A stretch of 64,000 nt of DNA from Acheta domesticus (taxonomy: Eukaryota > Arthropoda > Insecta > Orthoptera > Gryllidae): assembly GCA_031308135.1 (NCBI GenBank), contig JAHLJT010000631.1, positions 5,247,371 to 5,311,370 of the forward strand, given 5' to 3'. Below are positions 36,555 through 47,030 of this stretch, piece by piece. Numbering within the stretch: the first letter of the stretch is position 1; each line of letters opens with the position of its first letter. A program made the position numbers and the translations under genes. Under the pieces are notes generated by a model that saw nothing but the letters and a program-made list of their open reading frames with translations, had not been told where the DNA came from and ran no database searches.

Positions 36555-36758
36555 TTATTTCCCAGCTCGTTTTGGAGAACTTGTGATTTCCTCGACTATT
36601 TTTGAAGCGTCATTTTCTTCTACAAATCCTAATGTCACCTGGGTAGCATAAGTCAGTACTTCTGAATTTGTAGTTTGTCGTAAATCTTCTGTTCTTCTTC
36701 TCTTGCTTCTCTCACTCATATCTTGAAATATTTTCTTTGGTCTGCCTGGTCGGTTCAC
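36555..36758 (-). pseudogene. Short basic protein fragment in the 2.2-kb TIR element
   Basis: The 67-codon frame reads NRPGRPKKIFQDMSERSKRRRTEDLR... and later EENDASKIVEEITSSPKRAGK. It has a GRPKK AT-hook-like start and an RSKRRRT basic block, so it looks protein-coding rather than random. I recall similar 'GRP..F..SER/KRRKTE' strings from transposon-associated insect proteins but cannot name the family. It has no partner exon here, so it is probably a leftover of the element's own gene. Confidence 0.4.
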
Positions 36759-38027
36759 TACTGCAGGTGTTTCGAAAGTGTCATTAAGTCAATCAACATT
36801 TTTTAACAGACACATCTTCTTTCTTGTGTGCTACGGACGACCTTAATTTCATATGATATTTAAAATATGAAAATTTATGCTATATTTCCTTTATTTGTTC
36901 GTCAGAATAATTTTATTTAAGTAACAATTTATTTTCTATAAATTCCAATTTTTCGCCAATACCTTTTAATTTTTGTTACTGTATGATGTTAAATAACTTT
37001 TTTCGAGTCATTACGTTGATGCACGAATGCCTTAAGTCGAATTTTGACGGAAATTAAAAAGTAAATAAACTCATATCAAAAAATCCGCAAATCGCATTCG
37101 TACATAAATGGCTATATATCACGCAAAACCGCGCGAATCCGCAATTGATTTTAACGAAATTGTAAAATAGAAAACGTCACCCTTCCATTGCGCCAAAAAC
37201 TGCAACCCGGAAACCCTAGGAAGTACACTAATTTACTTACATTAATTAGAATTCGCTTCATTAAAAATTTAAAAGCTCTATTTCAGCTAAAATAATTAAG
37301 ATCTGTACGAAAATACACATAACGTGTACATACTTATCTGCTTTATAAGCCTCCATAGTTCCTGACTTCAAAATTGAACCTCAGTACACGGAATTCACTG
37401 TGAGACTGAAGACCGCATGCGAGTCAAAAACGAACATGCGCACTTCACGAGTAGACAAGTTCAGACAAGATGTGCATACCGTTAAAATTTGTGCAGCTGG
37501 TTATTCCCTGACCTTTTAGCTTTACAATATAGTATTTTTTACTTGTCTACAGTGAAATTTGCAAAATCGACTTTTGGCCGCCTAAATCGGCCAAATACCC
37601 CACTATGCGTCGGCTAACAGGGTTTTCTCCAACCACGAACCTCCCACCAGAGGGGCATCGCTCCAGCAGGGACCAGCCCTAAGCTCCCGACAGGTGTGGT
37701 AATGTGGTGCATGTGTGTGTGGGTGTGTTATTAAAGGGTAGGCTAGAGCAAGGAATAGGAAGAAAAGATAGGAAGCAGTCTGTGGCCCGTTTGGTAGGGT
37801 ACTATCCCGGCATTGGCCTGATGTTGATCAGAGGAACCACGGAAAACTCCCGATCAAAGCAACCGGCCGCTGGAATTCTCCACACCGTGAAGAAGCTCGA
37901 CTTAGCTATCTGGTTAATGTCGAAAATATCTCCATCGTCAGGACTCGATTCTAGGACCTCCGGGGCACTGGCCCTACAATGACATTTGTTGATGCCCTGA
38001 GCTACATCTCCCGGTCAGCCGTTAAGG

Positions 38028-39038
38028 CAGTGGCGGCTGGTGCCGCATGAACCAGGTTGTTGCACACATACGTCATTCCTAGAGCTCGGACTTAGAGATA
38101 AAAATATATTTTCCCCTTTAATTTTGAGCGGTAAAAGTTCAGTAGAAATTCAAGAAGCGCCCGATGGTTTTTGTACACATATTTGCACATCAACTAAAAA
38201 AATCAATATTTTTATTAAGTTGCATAAAAATAAAGATGTTAGTCAAATCCAATGTTATTAAATATTTGGATCGGTTTTATATGAATTAATTAATATTTTG
38301 AGTATTTTCACGTTTAATACTTTACGAGTTTTCGATATGTAATGAAAGGCGTGTCAGTTTGGAAAGCAATGGTTTGTCACACATCACGTTACTGTGGGTC
38401 TTCCTGGGGTTGAGCATAGTGAGTCTTGTACACAATCTGTCAAAATGTCTGAGGGGTATTTCTAACACTTCGCCAATGGCACTCTGAGCGATACATATAC
38501 TCCTAACACGAGCTGCTCCCAAACTTCCTCCCATTGACCGACGTAATATACAGAGTGATAAAGAGGATAGTTTGCGTTTTTCATTGAGACTTCTCTCGAT
38601 CTTGGTTACTGTTTTTCAAGTGAATATTTTAGTCGCTTTGACAGATGATTCAAATCAGTGATTCCTGATTTTGTACAGCTATTTTTTCCTCGAAACAAAA
38701 GGGACGGAAGAGGTGCTGTGCCACGAGTCGGTGTTGGGAATCATTTACAACACATTAGAAAAAATATGAATAATACAAAGAAGAAGTTTGGCTCGTATCG
38801 TACGCCAGGAAACCAGGTTGTTTAAGCTGAAATCCAACTCTCTCGATGACGTCAGCTCTCGGACGCTCACTGGGGCCTCCGATCGCCTGTTAACGCTTGT
38901 ACATAAGAAGTTCATTCGAAGATAGACCATTCGCACGTTATTAAAGTGATTTCTTTTTAATGCTAACGTTTCAAGGGACACTGGCCGAAAATTTCTGGTT
39001 GTTGTGCACCATCGCAACAACGCCACGAACCGCCACTG
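38028..39038. mobile_element. hAT-like non-autonomous element
   Basis: Ends are inverted CAGTGGCGGCTGGTG and CAGTGGCGGTTCGTG, a typical hAT terminus and related in its first nine bases to the element at 31914. The flanking 8-mers CGTTAAGG and CTTTCAGG agree at six positions, consistent with an old target duplication. The 1011 bp contain short frames only. Confidence 0.75.
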
Positions 39039-39461
39039 CTTTCAGGATATCTAAGTTGGTCCCATGGATAATGTAACACTACCCATGAGATCAACATTTA
39101 AATACAATTATTGTATTTAAATTTCATGTCAATAGATTCATTAGTTTACTTAAATTGGTTCACACAGATGCACAGAAAGACAACAATTCATTTGAAGTGA
39201 CATACGTTTTACAAATCGAACAAAAGTTTTAAAAAATGTTTAAAAGTTGCAAATTGGAAAAGCACGAATTGACACGTCTGGTTTATTTATATGCATTGAA
39301 TTTATTTGTGAGTAAAAGTGCTTCAAATGATTTTCAATAAAGTTCCTGGAATTCTCAATAGTTTTCAGCGGCAACAGAATTGCGACAAATAATTATCCCT
39401 GAGCGAGGCTTGAACCAGCGACCCTTTCCTACGAAACGCCGAGTCCGTACCCAGGATTTAA
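39039..39461. repeat. Repeat-derived stretch with tRNA-like block
   Basis: It carries the 'TTTGTGAGTAAAAGTGCTTCAAATG' type segment also found near 44.18 kb and, inverted, in the 32.7-kb copy of family A. Near 39408-39455 the minus strand reads GGGTACGGACTCGGCG then GGTTCAAGCCTC, a tRNA-like B box. A partner lies at about 44280-44345. Confidence 0.55.
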
Positions 39462-39740
39462 CCCTTTCCAGCCCAAATTATGGGTAATAAACAAAAAAAA
39501 TTAATTTTCACATTTATCGCTTCTAAATACCCTCAACAACACACACAAATGAGTTTCTTTAGTTATTTTTGTCACATAGTTGAATTTTTTGTGGGTCCAT
39601 ATGGACCCAGTGGGAAGATGGGGTAGAACATGTTTATATTGTATATACATATTATATACGTGGAATTACTCATATATGGGTGTATGTGCATATATGAACA
39701 TATATAGATGCATATATGTATATACCAACATATATGTGTG

Positions 39741-40880
39741 GCATTGAAGGCTTTCACGGCCGGAGTCAATATTCTTGATGTCTTCCGGGCTGATGGGCCG
39801 TGGTCCAATTGGCTTGGAACTGCCAAACGTTTCGCCCACGACTGCGGTGGGCATCTTCAGTGGCGAGGTCTCGGGCGAAGTGTCCGGGACAACGGCTTAC
39901 TGGCGACTGACGTCGTGCTGGTCTCGTCCGCGGTATTAATAGGCCGCGGGTGGTGGAAGCGGAGGGGGTGGTTTCGCGCGCTGGCTTCTGATTGGCTGTC
40001 GCTTCGCGGGCTGGCTTGCGATTGGGCATCGACTGAGATGGGAGTGGCGCTGGGAATTTTGTTACTGTAAGGTTTTGTCTTGGTGTTACGGAGTACGGGA
40101 TGCCAAACGGAACTGATTTTGACTCCTTCTTTCCTGTTGAAATTGTTCGGATGTTTGAAAATTTCTATGGCTTCCCGTTGTAAGCGGGCGTGGTAGTGGT
40201 TTGTTGTGGATAAAATCTCGGTGTTGTCGAATAAGATGTCATGTTCTTTTCCCGAAAGAGCATGTTCAGCGACCGCGGATCTTTCGGTGTAGCCGAAGCG
40301 GCAGTTTCGTTTATGTTCTGTAAGGCGAGTGTTGACGGAGCGTTGCGTTGTTCCTATGTAGACGGAACCACAGGAACAGGGAATTCTGTAAACACCTGCT
40401 GAACTTAATGGGTTTCTCCGGTCCTTTGCTGAACGAAACATGTTGCGGAGCTGTGTGGTAGGCGTGAACATTGTCTTGATTTTGTATTGCTTCAGGATCT
40501 TGCTGATGCGGTCAGTGACATTTTTGAGATATGGCAGTGAAATGGTGTTTGTTTCCTCTTCCTCAGAACGGCTGCGTGCGCTCTTGTTAGGGTGTAGTGC
40601 TCTCTTTACTTCTTGGGATGAGTAACCGTTGGCTCGAAGTACATTTTCCAGATGACCGAGTTCTTGGTGCACGTTGCTTTCTTCGCAAATGCGTGTGGCG
40701 CGGTGGACAAGTGTCTTCTTCATTGCCCTCTTCTGGCTTGGGTGGTGGTTCGACATTTTATTCAGATATCGGTCCGTGTGGGTGACCTTCCGGAAAACTT
40801 TATGGCTCAGGGATCCAACAATCAAGTCTAAGTTGTCAGTTACTGGCTCTATACACACACAACCAAGTCGTGGTGCCATA
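39741..40880 (-). mobile_element. 5'-truncated Penelope-like element, copy 2
   Basis: It retains the end of the reverse transcriptase region (FRKVTHTDRYLNKMSNHHPS) and everything downstream, including the GIY-YIG endonuclease and a hammerhead-like motif. It is much more GC-rich than the 29-31 kb copy and clearly a different PLE lineage. A TATA-type microsatellite (39650-39740) abuts its 3' end. The 5' cut falls near 40840-40880. Confidence 0.8.
39827..39860 (-). ncRNA. Hammerhead-like motif of PLE copy 2
   Basis: On the minus strand CTGAAGA is followed by a perfect 6-bp stem (GCCCAC / GTGGGC, loop CGCAGTC) and then GAAAC. The CTGANGA..GAAA core is the conserved half of a hammerhead ribozyme. 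An unpaired T precedes the stem, a deviation from the classic form. The position, directly after the endonuclease frame, matches PLE biology. Confidence 0.55.
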
Positions 40881-40939
40881 TTGGAACAGTGGACAATCGC
40901 GGGTGGCGAGTAAATATAAAAAATTAGTAATGGGTCCAA
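39857..40939 (-). CDS. Penelope-like GIY-YIG endonuclease region, open 360-codon frame
   Basis: This is the C-terminal part of a PLE polyprotein. The first 40 or so codons derive from flanking sequence and are probably not PLE. Recognisable PLE sequence starts around VGSLSHKVFRK. Then come the linker KTLVHRATRICEES and ENVLRANGYSSQEV, the GIY-YIG core GVYRIPCSCGSVYIGTTQRS with its Cys pair, RLTEHKRNC, and the later AVAEHALSGKEHDI and EAIEIFKHPNNFNRKEG. There is no stop or frameshift across it, in contrast with the AT-rich PLE upstream. The reverse transcriptase catalytic part is absent, so it cannot retrotranspose alone. The TGA stop overlaps the hammerhead-like core. Confidence 0.85.
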   Translation of the reverse strand: MDPLLIFYIYSPPAIVHCSNMAPRLGCVCIEPVTDNLDLIVGSLSHKVFRKVTHTDRYLNKMSNHHPSQKRAMKKTLVHRATRICEESNVHQELGHLENVLRANGYSSQEVKRALHPNKSARSRSEEEETNTISLPYLKNVTDRISKILKQYKIKTMFTPTTQLRNMFRSAKDRRNPLSSAGVYRIPCSCGSVYIGTTQRSVNTRLTEHKRNCRFGYTERSAVAEHALSGKEHDILFDNTEILSTTNHYHARLQREAIEIFKHPNNFNRKEGVKISSVWHPVLRNTKTKPYSNKIPSATPISVDAQSQASPRSDSQSEASARNHPLRFHHPRPINTADETSTTSVASKPLSRTLRPRPRH

Positions 40940-40974
40940 TTGGCCCCATTGGGCTGGAAAGGGCCACTTCGGCC

Positions 40975-42290
40975 ACCCAGGTCGGACAGGGAATTTGCAC
41001 TTCTATAATAGTCATAAGCGCATGGTTACTTCAGTTGTAGCATTAAGAAGCAGAAAAATCGAAAAAATGTGAAAAATGTCCTTTGGGTGACCAAAGAAGT
41101 TATCTGGGAATCCCGAAAAGCTAGTTAAGACTAAAGAGATTAGAAAACTCACTGCGAGAAAGTCTGTAGCACCACTAGCTTATTTAATTATCATATGATG
41201 TTACATACGAGGAAAGACATGAAAATATTTCATGAGGGTTTTGAGAAAACAATAATTTTAGAAATTGTATTCATTTCAGACATTTCAAATATTCACTTTT
41301 TGGTATTTTCGAAAAAAAAATGGAGCAATAGCCGAAAACGGGTCAAGTCCCATATACCGTCCCTTATCAGGAGAAAATTTAAAGAAAGAACTAGGAGCGG
41401 TTTTTGAGAGAAAATGCCTATATTCCGCGCAAAATTACACGGAAACTGCAGATTTTTTCGAAAAATGTATAGAATTATTTAAAGACCCGTCTTTAAGGAA
41501 TAGATTTTATTAAGAAAAAATCTCTTATAAGTTGTAAAAAGACGTCCCCCCAAAATTGAACTTTTTCAGTTTTCAAAAAATCTGTGATTTTGAACGAACA
41601 TGAAACTAGCGCCATTCTCTTAAGCGTACTCTACGTTATCCGTAGACAATGTCTGATAAAAAATTGGTACAGTTTTTGAGAAAATGTTGAAAATATTTTT
41701 GACGTTTCTTATAAAGTTCCTTCAAAAATCAAAATATCATTTTGAAACGCCCAAATCCACGAGTTCATTCAGATCGAATAAGGAATATCAATTTTAAAGA
41801 AAATCTGCTGAGTGATTTAGACACTTTCGTGAAACGTGAAATTCAACTTGGAGTGCTCCCATAGCACACAAATTGTTGCATTGTTTCTAAATGCTCCACA
41901 ATAACATACTTCTACATAAACCAGCAAAAGTGTTTTCAACCAGCAAGATTTTTCTATTCCGAGACCCGAACCCAGTCCCTCAGAGTTAACGTCCTGGCAC
42001 TGATACCACTACGCCACACAAGCGCAGTGCGCTGGAAAATTCGCGGTTTTCCGGCGCACGATTACAAACCTTTCTCTTCTTACGAAGAATTTCGTAAGGG
42101 GAGAAAGTAATAAATTCGGAACAATTAAGAATGTGTAGGTTTATCGTATGGGTACTGGTTACATTGTATTTCAATTTAATGTTGATATATTCAAAATTTT
42201 ACTTAAATCTGTTCATATGGATGCACACAAGATAACGACTGATTTGACGTGACGTACGTTTCAAAAATCGAATAACTGAGTTGAAACTAG
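40975..42290 (+). repeat. Dispersed repeat family A, copy 3
   Basis: Contains the TTTTTGAGAAAATG blocks, the ACTAGCGCCATTCTCTTAAG stretch (also at 33492) and, at 41960-42024, a well-preserved tRNA-like segment. On the minus strand that segment has GTGGCGTAGTGGTATCAGTG and, further on, GGGTTCGGGTCTC. No protein-like frame. Confidence 0.65.
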
Positions 42291-42985
42291 TGGTGCTTCA
42301 ACAGCACTTACTTTCTCGTATTAGAGGAAAGAGCTACCTAGTACTGAAATATTGCAGTATATGCGCTACTAACATCTTAGCTATTATTTGAAAACGTCCA
42401 ATTCAACCAAGAACCGTACAACTCACTGTTTCCATCGCAGTGTTGTCAGAACTATGTGAATTCTACAATTGCACAAAAACAGAACACCAAAATTTGGAAA
42501 CCTGTATTGGAAAAAGAAGCCTGATACCCTGGACAATATAGAAATGCATTCCATTGGGCCATGATTAGAGAAGAGTATTTTAAAACCATACAACAAATAC
42601 TCTATTCACTACAAATGGTACAGAATTTGGTGCGAAAACTAAATATTTTCTTGCAAATATCAACATAAACAACAACAATTATACAGCTCCATCAGGTCAC
42701 AACAATCACATGTAAATCACAGATATTTGCGAGCGCAAAGTGAATTCCATTGTTGCATACTTTGCATTGTCGCTATTCTGAGAGCTATTAATTCATTTTA
42801 CATATTTCAAATATTTCAAAGTAAACAATTTCTAAAATTTTAATGTGTAAGTATATAACAAACGTTCGAATGTAAGAAACGAACAAAGAAAAAATAATAT
42901 ACCAAATTGCAAATTCTAATTTACGACGCATCCAGCTGTCCGAAGCGCAGTAAATTTACAGCGGGCATGTTTGTCACAAAATTGT
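42291..42985. other. AT-rich stretch, nothing recognised
   Basis: Starts with an ACTAGTGGTGCTTC string related to the family A core and then becomes featureless AT-rich sequence. No ORF over 60 codons and no inverted repeat found by eye. Confidence 0.4.
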
Positions 42986-44360
42986 AGAAAAACTTCTTGT
43001 ATTTTGAAAAAATTAAGCATGACCTTATTTAAAGATGTATTTTTGATAAATACATGTAATTGAGAAAAAATTGTATTTTTAAAATCGTAGTTGTAAGAAA
43101 ACGACGAAAACGAAGCGCAGTCAATTCCGACCAGGGTATTATGTTTGTCAGGAAATTATAGAAAAACTACTCATATTCAACATGACCTTATTTGAATATC
43201 TGTTTTTGAATGAGCATATTTCATTAAGAAAATCAATTGTGTCTTCACAATTGTAGTTGTAGAAAGACGCCGAATTTTTTTTATTTTAAATTTTTTTTAT
43301 AAAATCAGGCCTTTCAACGAAAATGAAACCTGCACCATTCTCGTAAGCTTCCATTATGCTATCTCAGGTCCCAATTTAATCAAAAAACGTTGTGCGGTTT
43401 TTAAGAAAAAATGGTTTAAAGAAAATAAAAAAAATTGTCTGTTTGACACAACTTTTCGAAAAAATACTTATGGTTTTGAAAAATTGAACATGTCCTTATT
43501 TGAAGACCTGTTTTTATGAACACATTTCATTAAGAACAAAAATTGTAACTTCATAATTGTAGTTGTAGGAAGATGCAGAAAAAAATTTGAATTTTTTCAA
43601 TTTTCAAAAAATCAGGGTCTTCAACCAACATAAGACCTACGCCATTCTGTTAAATGACTTTCAGACTATCCAACAACAAAATTTAGTCAAAATTGTTGGC
43701 GCCATTTTTTTCAAAATTTTGAAAATGTCCCAGGGGCTTCATGCTAAGTACCCTTCAAAATTAAAATATCGTTTTCAAATTCAAGGGGCCGCGAGAATAT
43801 TTAGACGGATCGGGGAATATCGAGTTTGGAGAAAATCAGCTGAACGGTTTAGTCGCTAGCATTGTTCACACACAGACGGACGGACGGACAGACGTTTTGC
43901 TTTCAAATGGTTTTTCGGTATCAAGATCCCACAAAATAGGGATTCTAGCTGCACCACGTATTAGGAGATTTTATTCTTAATTTAGCAACTGGATTTATCC
44001 ACTTTGTCGTTATCAGGGCTCTGTAATAAGAGTTTTTCTGCAGAAAATCCGCCGTTTTTTCGCGCAGCATTACATAACTTTCCCTATACTATACGTACGT
44101 ACGAAAGTAAAAAGGTTTAAAAGTTGCAAATTGGGAAAGCATATACAGATAAGTCCTGTATATTTATCTGTATTGATTCTATTTGTGAGTAAAGTACTTC
44201 AAATGATTTTCAATAAAGATTCTACAATCCTCATTAGCTTTTTCTGCAACAACACATTTATCAACTTAAAATTCCTGTCAGGGATTCAAATCTCGCTCCT
44301 TTCAATGCGAAGCGCTCAATCCGCACTCGCGTGAACCAGCTCGACCATTCGGGTGAGTCA
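42986..44360 (+). repeat. Dispersed repeat family A, copy 4
   Basis: Includes repeated CCTTATTTGAAGA/CTGTTTTTGA units at about 43020, 43190 and 43495 that look like internal tandem duplications. It has the core GTCGCTAGCATTGTTCACAC with ACGGACGGACGGAC at about 43853-43890, and an end near ACGTACGTACGAAAGTAAAA (44094-44115), as in copy 1. The 44280-44345 part has a tRNA-like look, matching 39408-39455. Confidence 0.65.
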
Positions 44361-45067
44361 CGGACTGAATTCTTGATTTTTTGTCAAAACGTAATTGTAT
44401 CAGCTTTAGCATTAGGAAACCCGTAATTGAGAAAATGCGAAAAAAAAAGTATTTTGGGTGACAAAGAAAGGAGCCGTGAAGAGCATAAGTCTTACTCGAA
44501 ATGCTAGACCAGACTAAAGAGATTAGAAAACTACTGAGAGAAAGCCTGTGTCATTCTATAGAAGCACGTTTTTGTTTGTTTGTTTAATTACTTTTATTTA
44601 CCAAAAGCTCTTACATACGAAGAGAAACTTAACAGCTGTAGCTGCGCTACTGCATAAATACGTAATTAATTTTGCTCGGTTTCTATTTTTTAAAAAGTGA
44701 ATGCTTCGTTTTCTCGAATTAGTGATTTTTCATTAATTTGCTTACTAATGCTTGTTATTAAAGATTCTTAATCATTTATAAACAAATAAATTGGTTAAAT
44801 TTAATTGTAAGAAAAACATTTCAACTTAGCTGTATTTTCTTTCGAATACACTCAGCTTCTTTTAGTAATTAGTTTTTGGCGGGTATCTCTTTAAATTGAA
44901 TTTCGCGGGTATATTTGCGTATCGCGTATCGCGCGACAATAGAGCGCTCTATAAGTATTCGCAAAAGCGTAGAATTTCCTCCATGATAAGATATCTGGCC
45001 TACCGCGAGTTTAACCAGCACCCTCTCTGGTTAACTAAACCCACAGCACCCAGCTGGTTTAACTAAA
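44361..45067. other. AT-rich stretch, no gene recognised
   Basis: Nothing coding. A small inverted motif TTTAACCAGCACCCTCTCTGG with GGTTAACTAAACCC and CAGCTGGTTTAACTAA follows at 45012-45066. The TTTTAACCAGCACCCTCTCC string recurs at 56043-56062 inside the 3' LTR insertion. Confidence 0.4.
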
Positions 45068-45900
45068 GGCGCGTCCACACGATGCGTCTTTTCGTTCAAT
45101 TTTGCGCATGCGTCTAGCGCACGTAGCGCTTGCGTTTGGGGCATGCATCCTTTCGTCAAAACGATGGACGCATGCAATAGCGCAAGCTTCCCAGAGCTGA
45201 CGGGAGTCTCGTTCGTCTTTCTCGTGCGCTTCCTCCAAAGAACACGTATTTCATAGCGAAGTCATCCGAAATACCGAACCGGAAGGGTTCTTTGGTAGTC
45301 ATCTGAGTTATTTTGTACTCGCCGTCTGTGTTTTATTGCGAATTTGTTGCAGATTATTCTTTTATTATATATTTACGGCAATGTCAATTTTCAATAATAC
45401 ATTTATTACGATAAATAGTGGATACTAGTAAAAATGAACATGTGATCATTTCCATTTCTATTCGGTGTGTTCGGTGTACAGTGACAAATGAAGAATATTT
45501 AGTTCTCCTTAATTCTTATTTTATCTTTACGGTAATACCAATTTTCGAAATTTATGTCAGAAGTTATATAGCTGAAACAATTGAATGCAATAGCTTTCAA
45601 TTATGGTTATGTATTTTTAGAATGTCTCTTGAAAAGAAAGAACTCACTCTTCAGTTCATTCAAGATTATAGGGAAAAGGAAGTTTTTCTCTTCTCTTCTT
45701 TCGACTGATTATGAAATAAGCTGTCGAAATTGCCGTGCAAATAGCTGGATCCATTGTATAGAATAGAACAAGCACCGCACAGTGTTGTACCGTGTGGACA
45801 CGGTAGCGCGCATGTGCTGTGTTGAACATTTGGCGTTCAACTTTGCGCATGCCATTTTATTCCCGTAACGCACAGAAAAGATGCATCGTGTGGACGCGCG
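45068..45900. mobile_element. TIR element with GCGCGTCCACACGATGC ends
   Basis: The left end GGCGCGTCCACACGATGC is mirrored at the right end (differing in the first base). GCGCATGC and CATGCGC motifs also appear in both subterminal regions. The interior is AT-rich without a transposase. About 833 bp. TTAA-like bases flank both ends, but no exact target duplication is certain. Confidence 0.75.
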
Positions 45901-46035
45901 TTAAAGCGTGATGCCAGTAGATAATGTGAGGTCTTTGAAATTCGGAATTTACGGCCTCCAGGAATACAGAATCCTCTTTGATTAAGTTAGTTTAATGACT
46001 TAATTCGAACGCGCACATATTCTCATCTGCCTTTC

Positions 46036-46141
46036 AACATACGGTAGTGATCATGTGACTTCAAGCGGCACGACCGAGAAAGACGCGAAATATTCCATGG
46101 TGAAACAGCCCGTGACGCGACACTATAAAAACCGAAGTATA
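46036..46141 (-). mobile_element. Single P-type inverted-repeat arm
   Basis: On the minus strand it reads TATACTTCGGTTTTTATAG, then CCATGGAATATTTCGCGTC, TCTCGGTCGTGCCGCTTG and CACATGATCACTACC. These are the P-like arm blocks in the usual order, with about 10 bp missing inside. Its outer end matches the arm at 57081 (TATACTTCGGTTTTA) better than the TATACTGCG MITEs, so at least two subfamilies exist. Confidence 0.75.
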
Positions 46142-47030
46142 ATTACCAGAGAGTATATATCAGAGTCGGCACTCAATGCTATTTCCAACGATCTTAACGG
46201 TTCTTATTTTCATGGAGGAGGAAGCATCCATCTTGGACCCAGCCTTCAGCAGCCAATAACGTCGAAGGGCGATCTACCAAGAGACGGCGTGAAGATGTTG
46301 ACCGGGGCATTTAAAATTACATCACTAAGGATTTTTTCAAAATTGTGAAAAATTACATGAATATAATTTATTTTATGTAAAACACGGTAGGCAATTTAGA
46401 AACCAATAACTATTAACATTTGGGATTCTGAGTCGGATAAAGGAACTGATACGGGACAAATAAAAAGTTATTTCATATACACAATATTTATTTCTAAATT
46501 ATGTAAATAAACACGGTCATTCACAATATAAACAGCTTAATTTAATTTTTCCAAAATCAATATAAGCAATAATACGTTCAGATTATTCACTTTGCTGTCG
46601 ACTGAATATTGAAATCATGCATTTAGAAAATTGTCAAAATACAAGTAGCCATTATTCCTTTAATATTGTATAATGAAAATAACATCCCTGTTTTAAACAC
46701 TGCTAAAATTTTAGCTTAATTAAAACTGCAAATAAGGTATTATAATAGCAATGAATATTATTGAAAAGTTTTGTAAATGAACAAGAAACTTGCATCTGCA
46801 CAAAAAGTCTACAAAAACTATCCAGTCCACTACCACATTAAGAGACACAATATATCCATTTCTATATACATTACCGACTTTAAATATGTTTTCTATTTAA
46901 TCAAGATAATTAAGCAGAAATTAAAACATAATAAGAAGCTTGAATAAGTGTCAGTCATAGCTCTGGAATTAATTGATGTTCTAAGATTTCTTGATTAAAA
47001 ATGTATTGTGATATACCAGAACGGGACATG
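46142..47030. other. AT-rich stretch, nothing recognised
   Basis: No ORF, inverted repeat or transposon motif that I can support. Confidence 0.4.

Larger units (their letters stand above)
35442..37602. mobile_element. 2.2-kb TIR transposon nested in the SINE
   Basis: Inverted ends read TGGGGTATTTGGTCGATTTA and its partner TGGGGTATTTGGCCGATTTA, both continuing to GGCGGCCAAAA. The element holds a foldback (35576-36186) and one short protein-like frame at 36758-36555. No transposase is seen, so it is a deletion derivative or non-autonomous. The target duplication is not clear (candidate 8-mers do not match), so the superfamily is unassigned. Confidence 0.85.
35306..38020 (-). mobile_element. 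tRNA-derived SINE, copy 2, split by a 2.2-kb TIR element
   Basis: The SINE tail portion is at about 35306-35441 and the remainder, including the promoter head, at 37603-38020. Read on the minus strand the head has TAGCTCAGGGCATC (A box) and GAATCGAGTCC (B box) about 60 bp apart. Block order equals the copy at 9686-10245. The break falls at the position of 'CTACGGTCCGCTGGC' in copy 1. Confidence 0.8.
39462..40963. mobile_element. TTAA-associated TIR element carrying a PLE fragment
   Basis: A perfect 15-bp inverted pair, CCCTTTCCAGCCCAA (39462-39476) and its complement (40949-40963), surrounds the segment. GGGTCCATATGGACCC-like sequence lies inside both ends. The left end follows TTAA, and termini starting TTAA-CCCTTT suggest a piggyBac-type MITE, but the right flank is CCAC, so the class is tentative. 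The PLE fragment lies inside it and presumably inserted into it. Confidence 0.5.

Noticed and set aside
39708..40070. 120-codon plus-strand ORF
   Set aside because: Lies antisense to the Penelope-like endonuclease frame and shares its GC-rich codons. It is a shadow.
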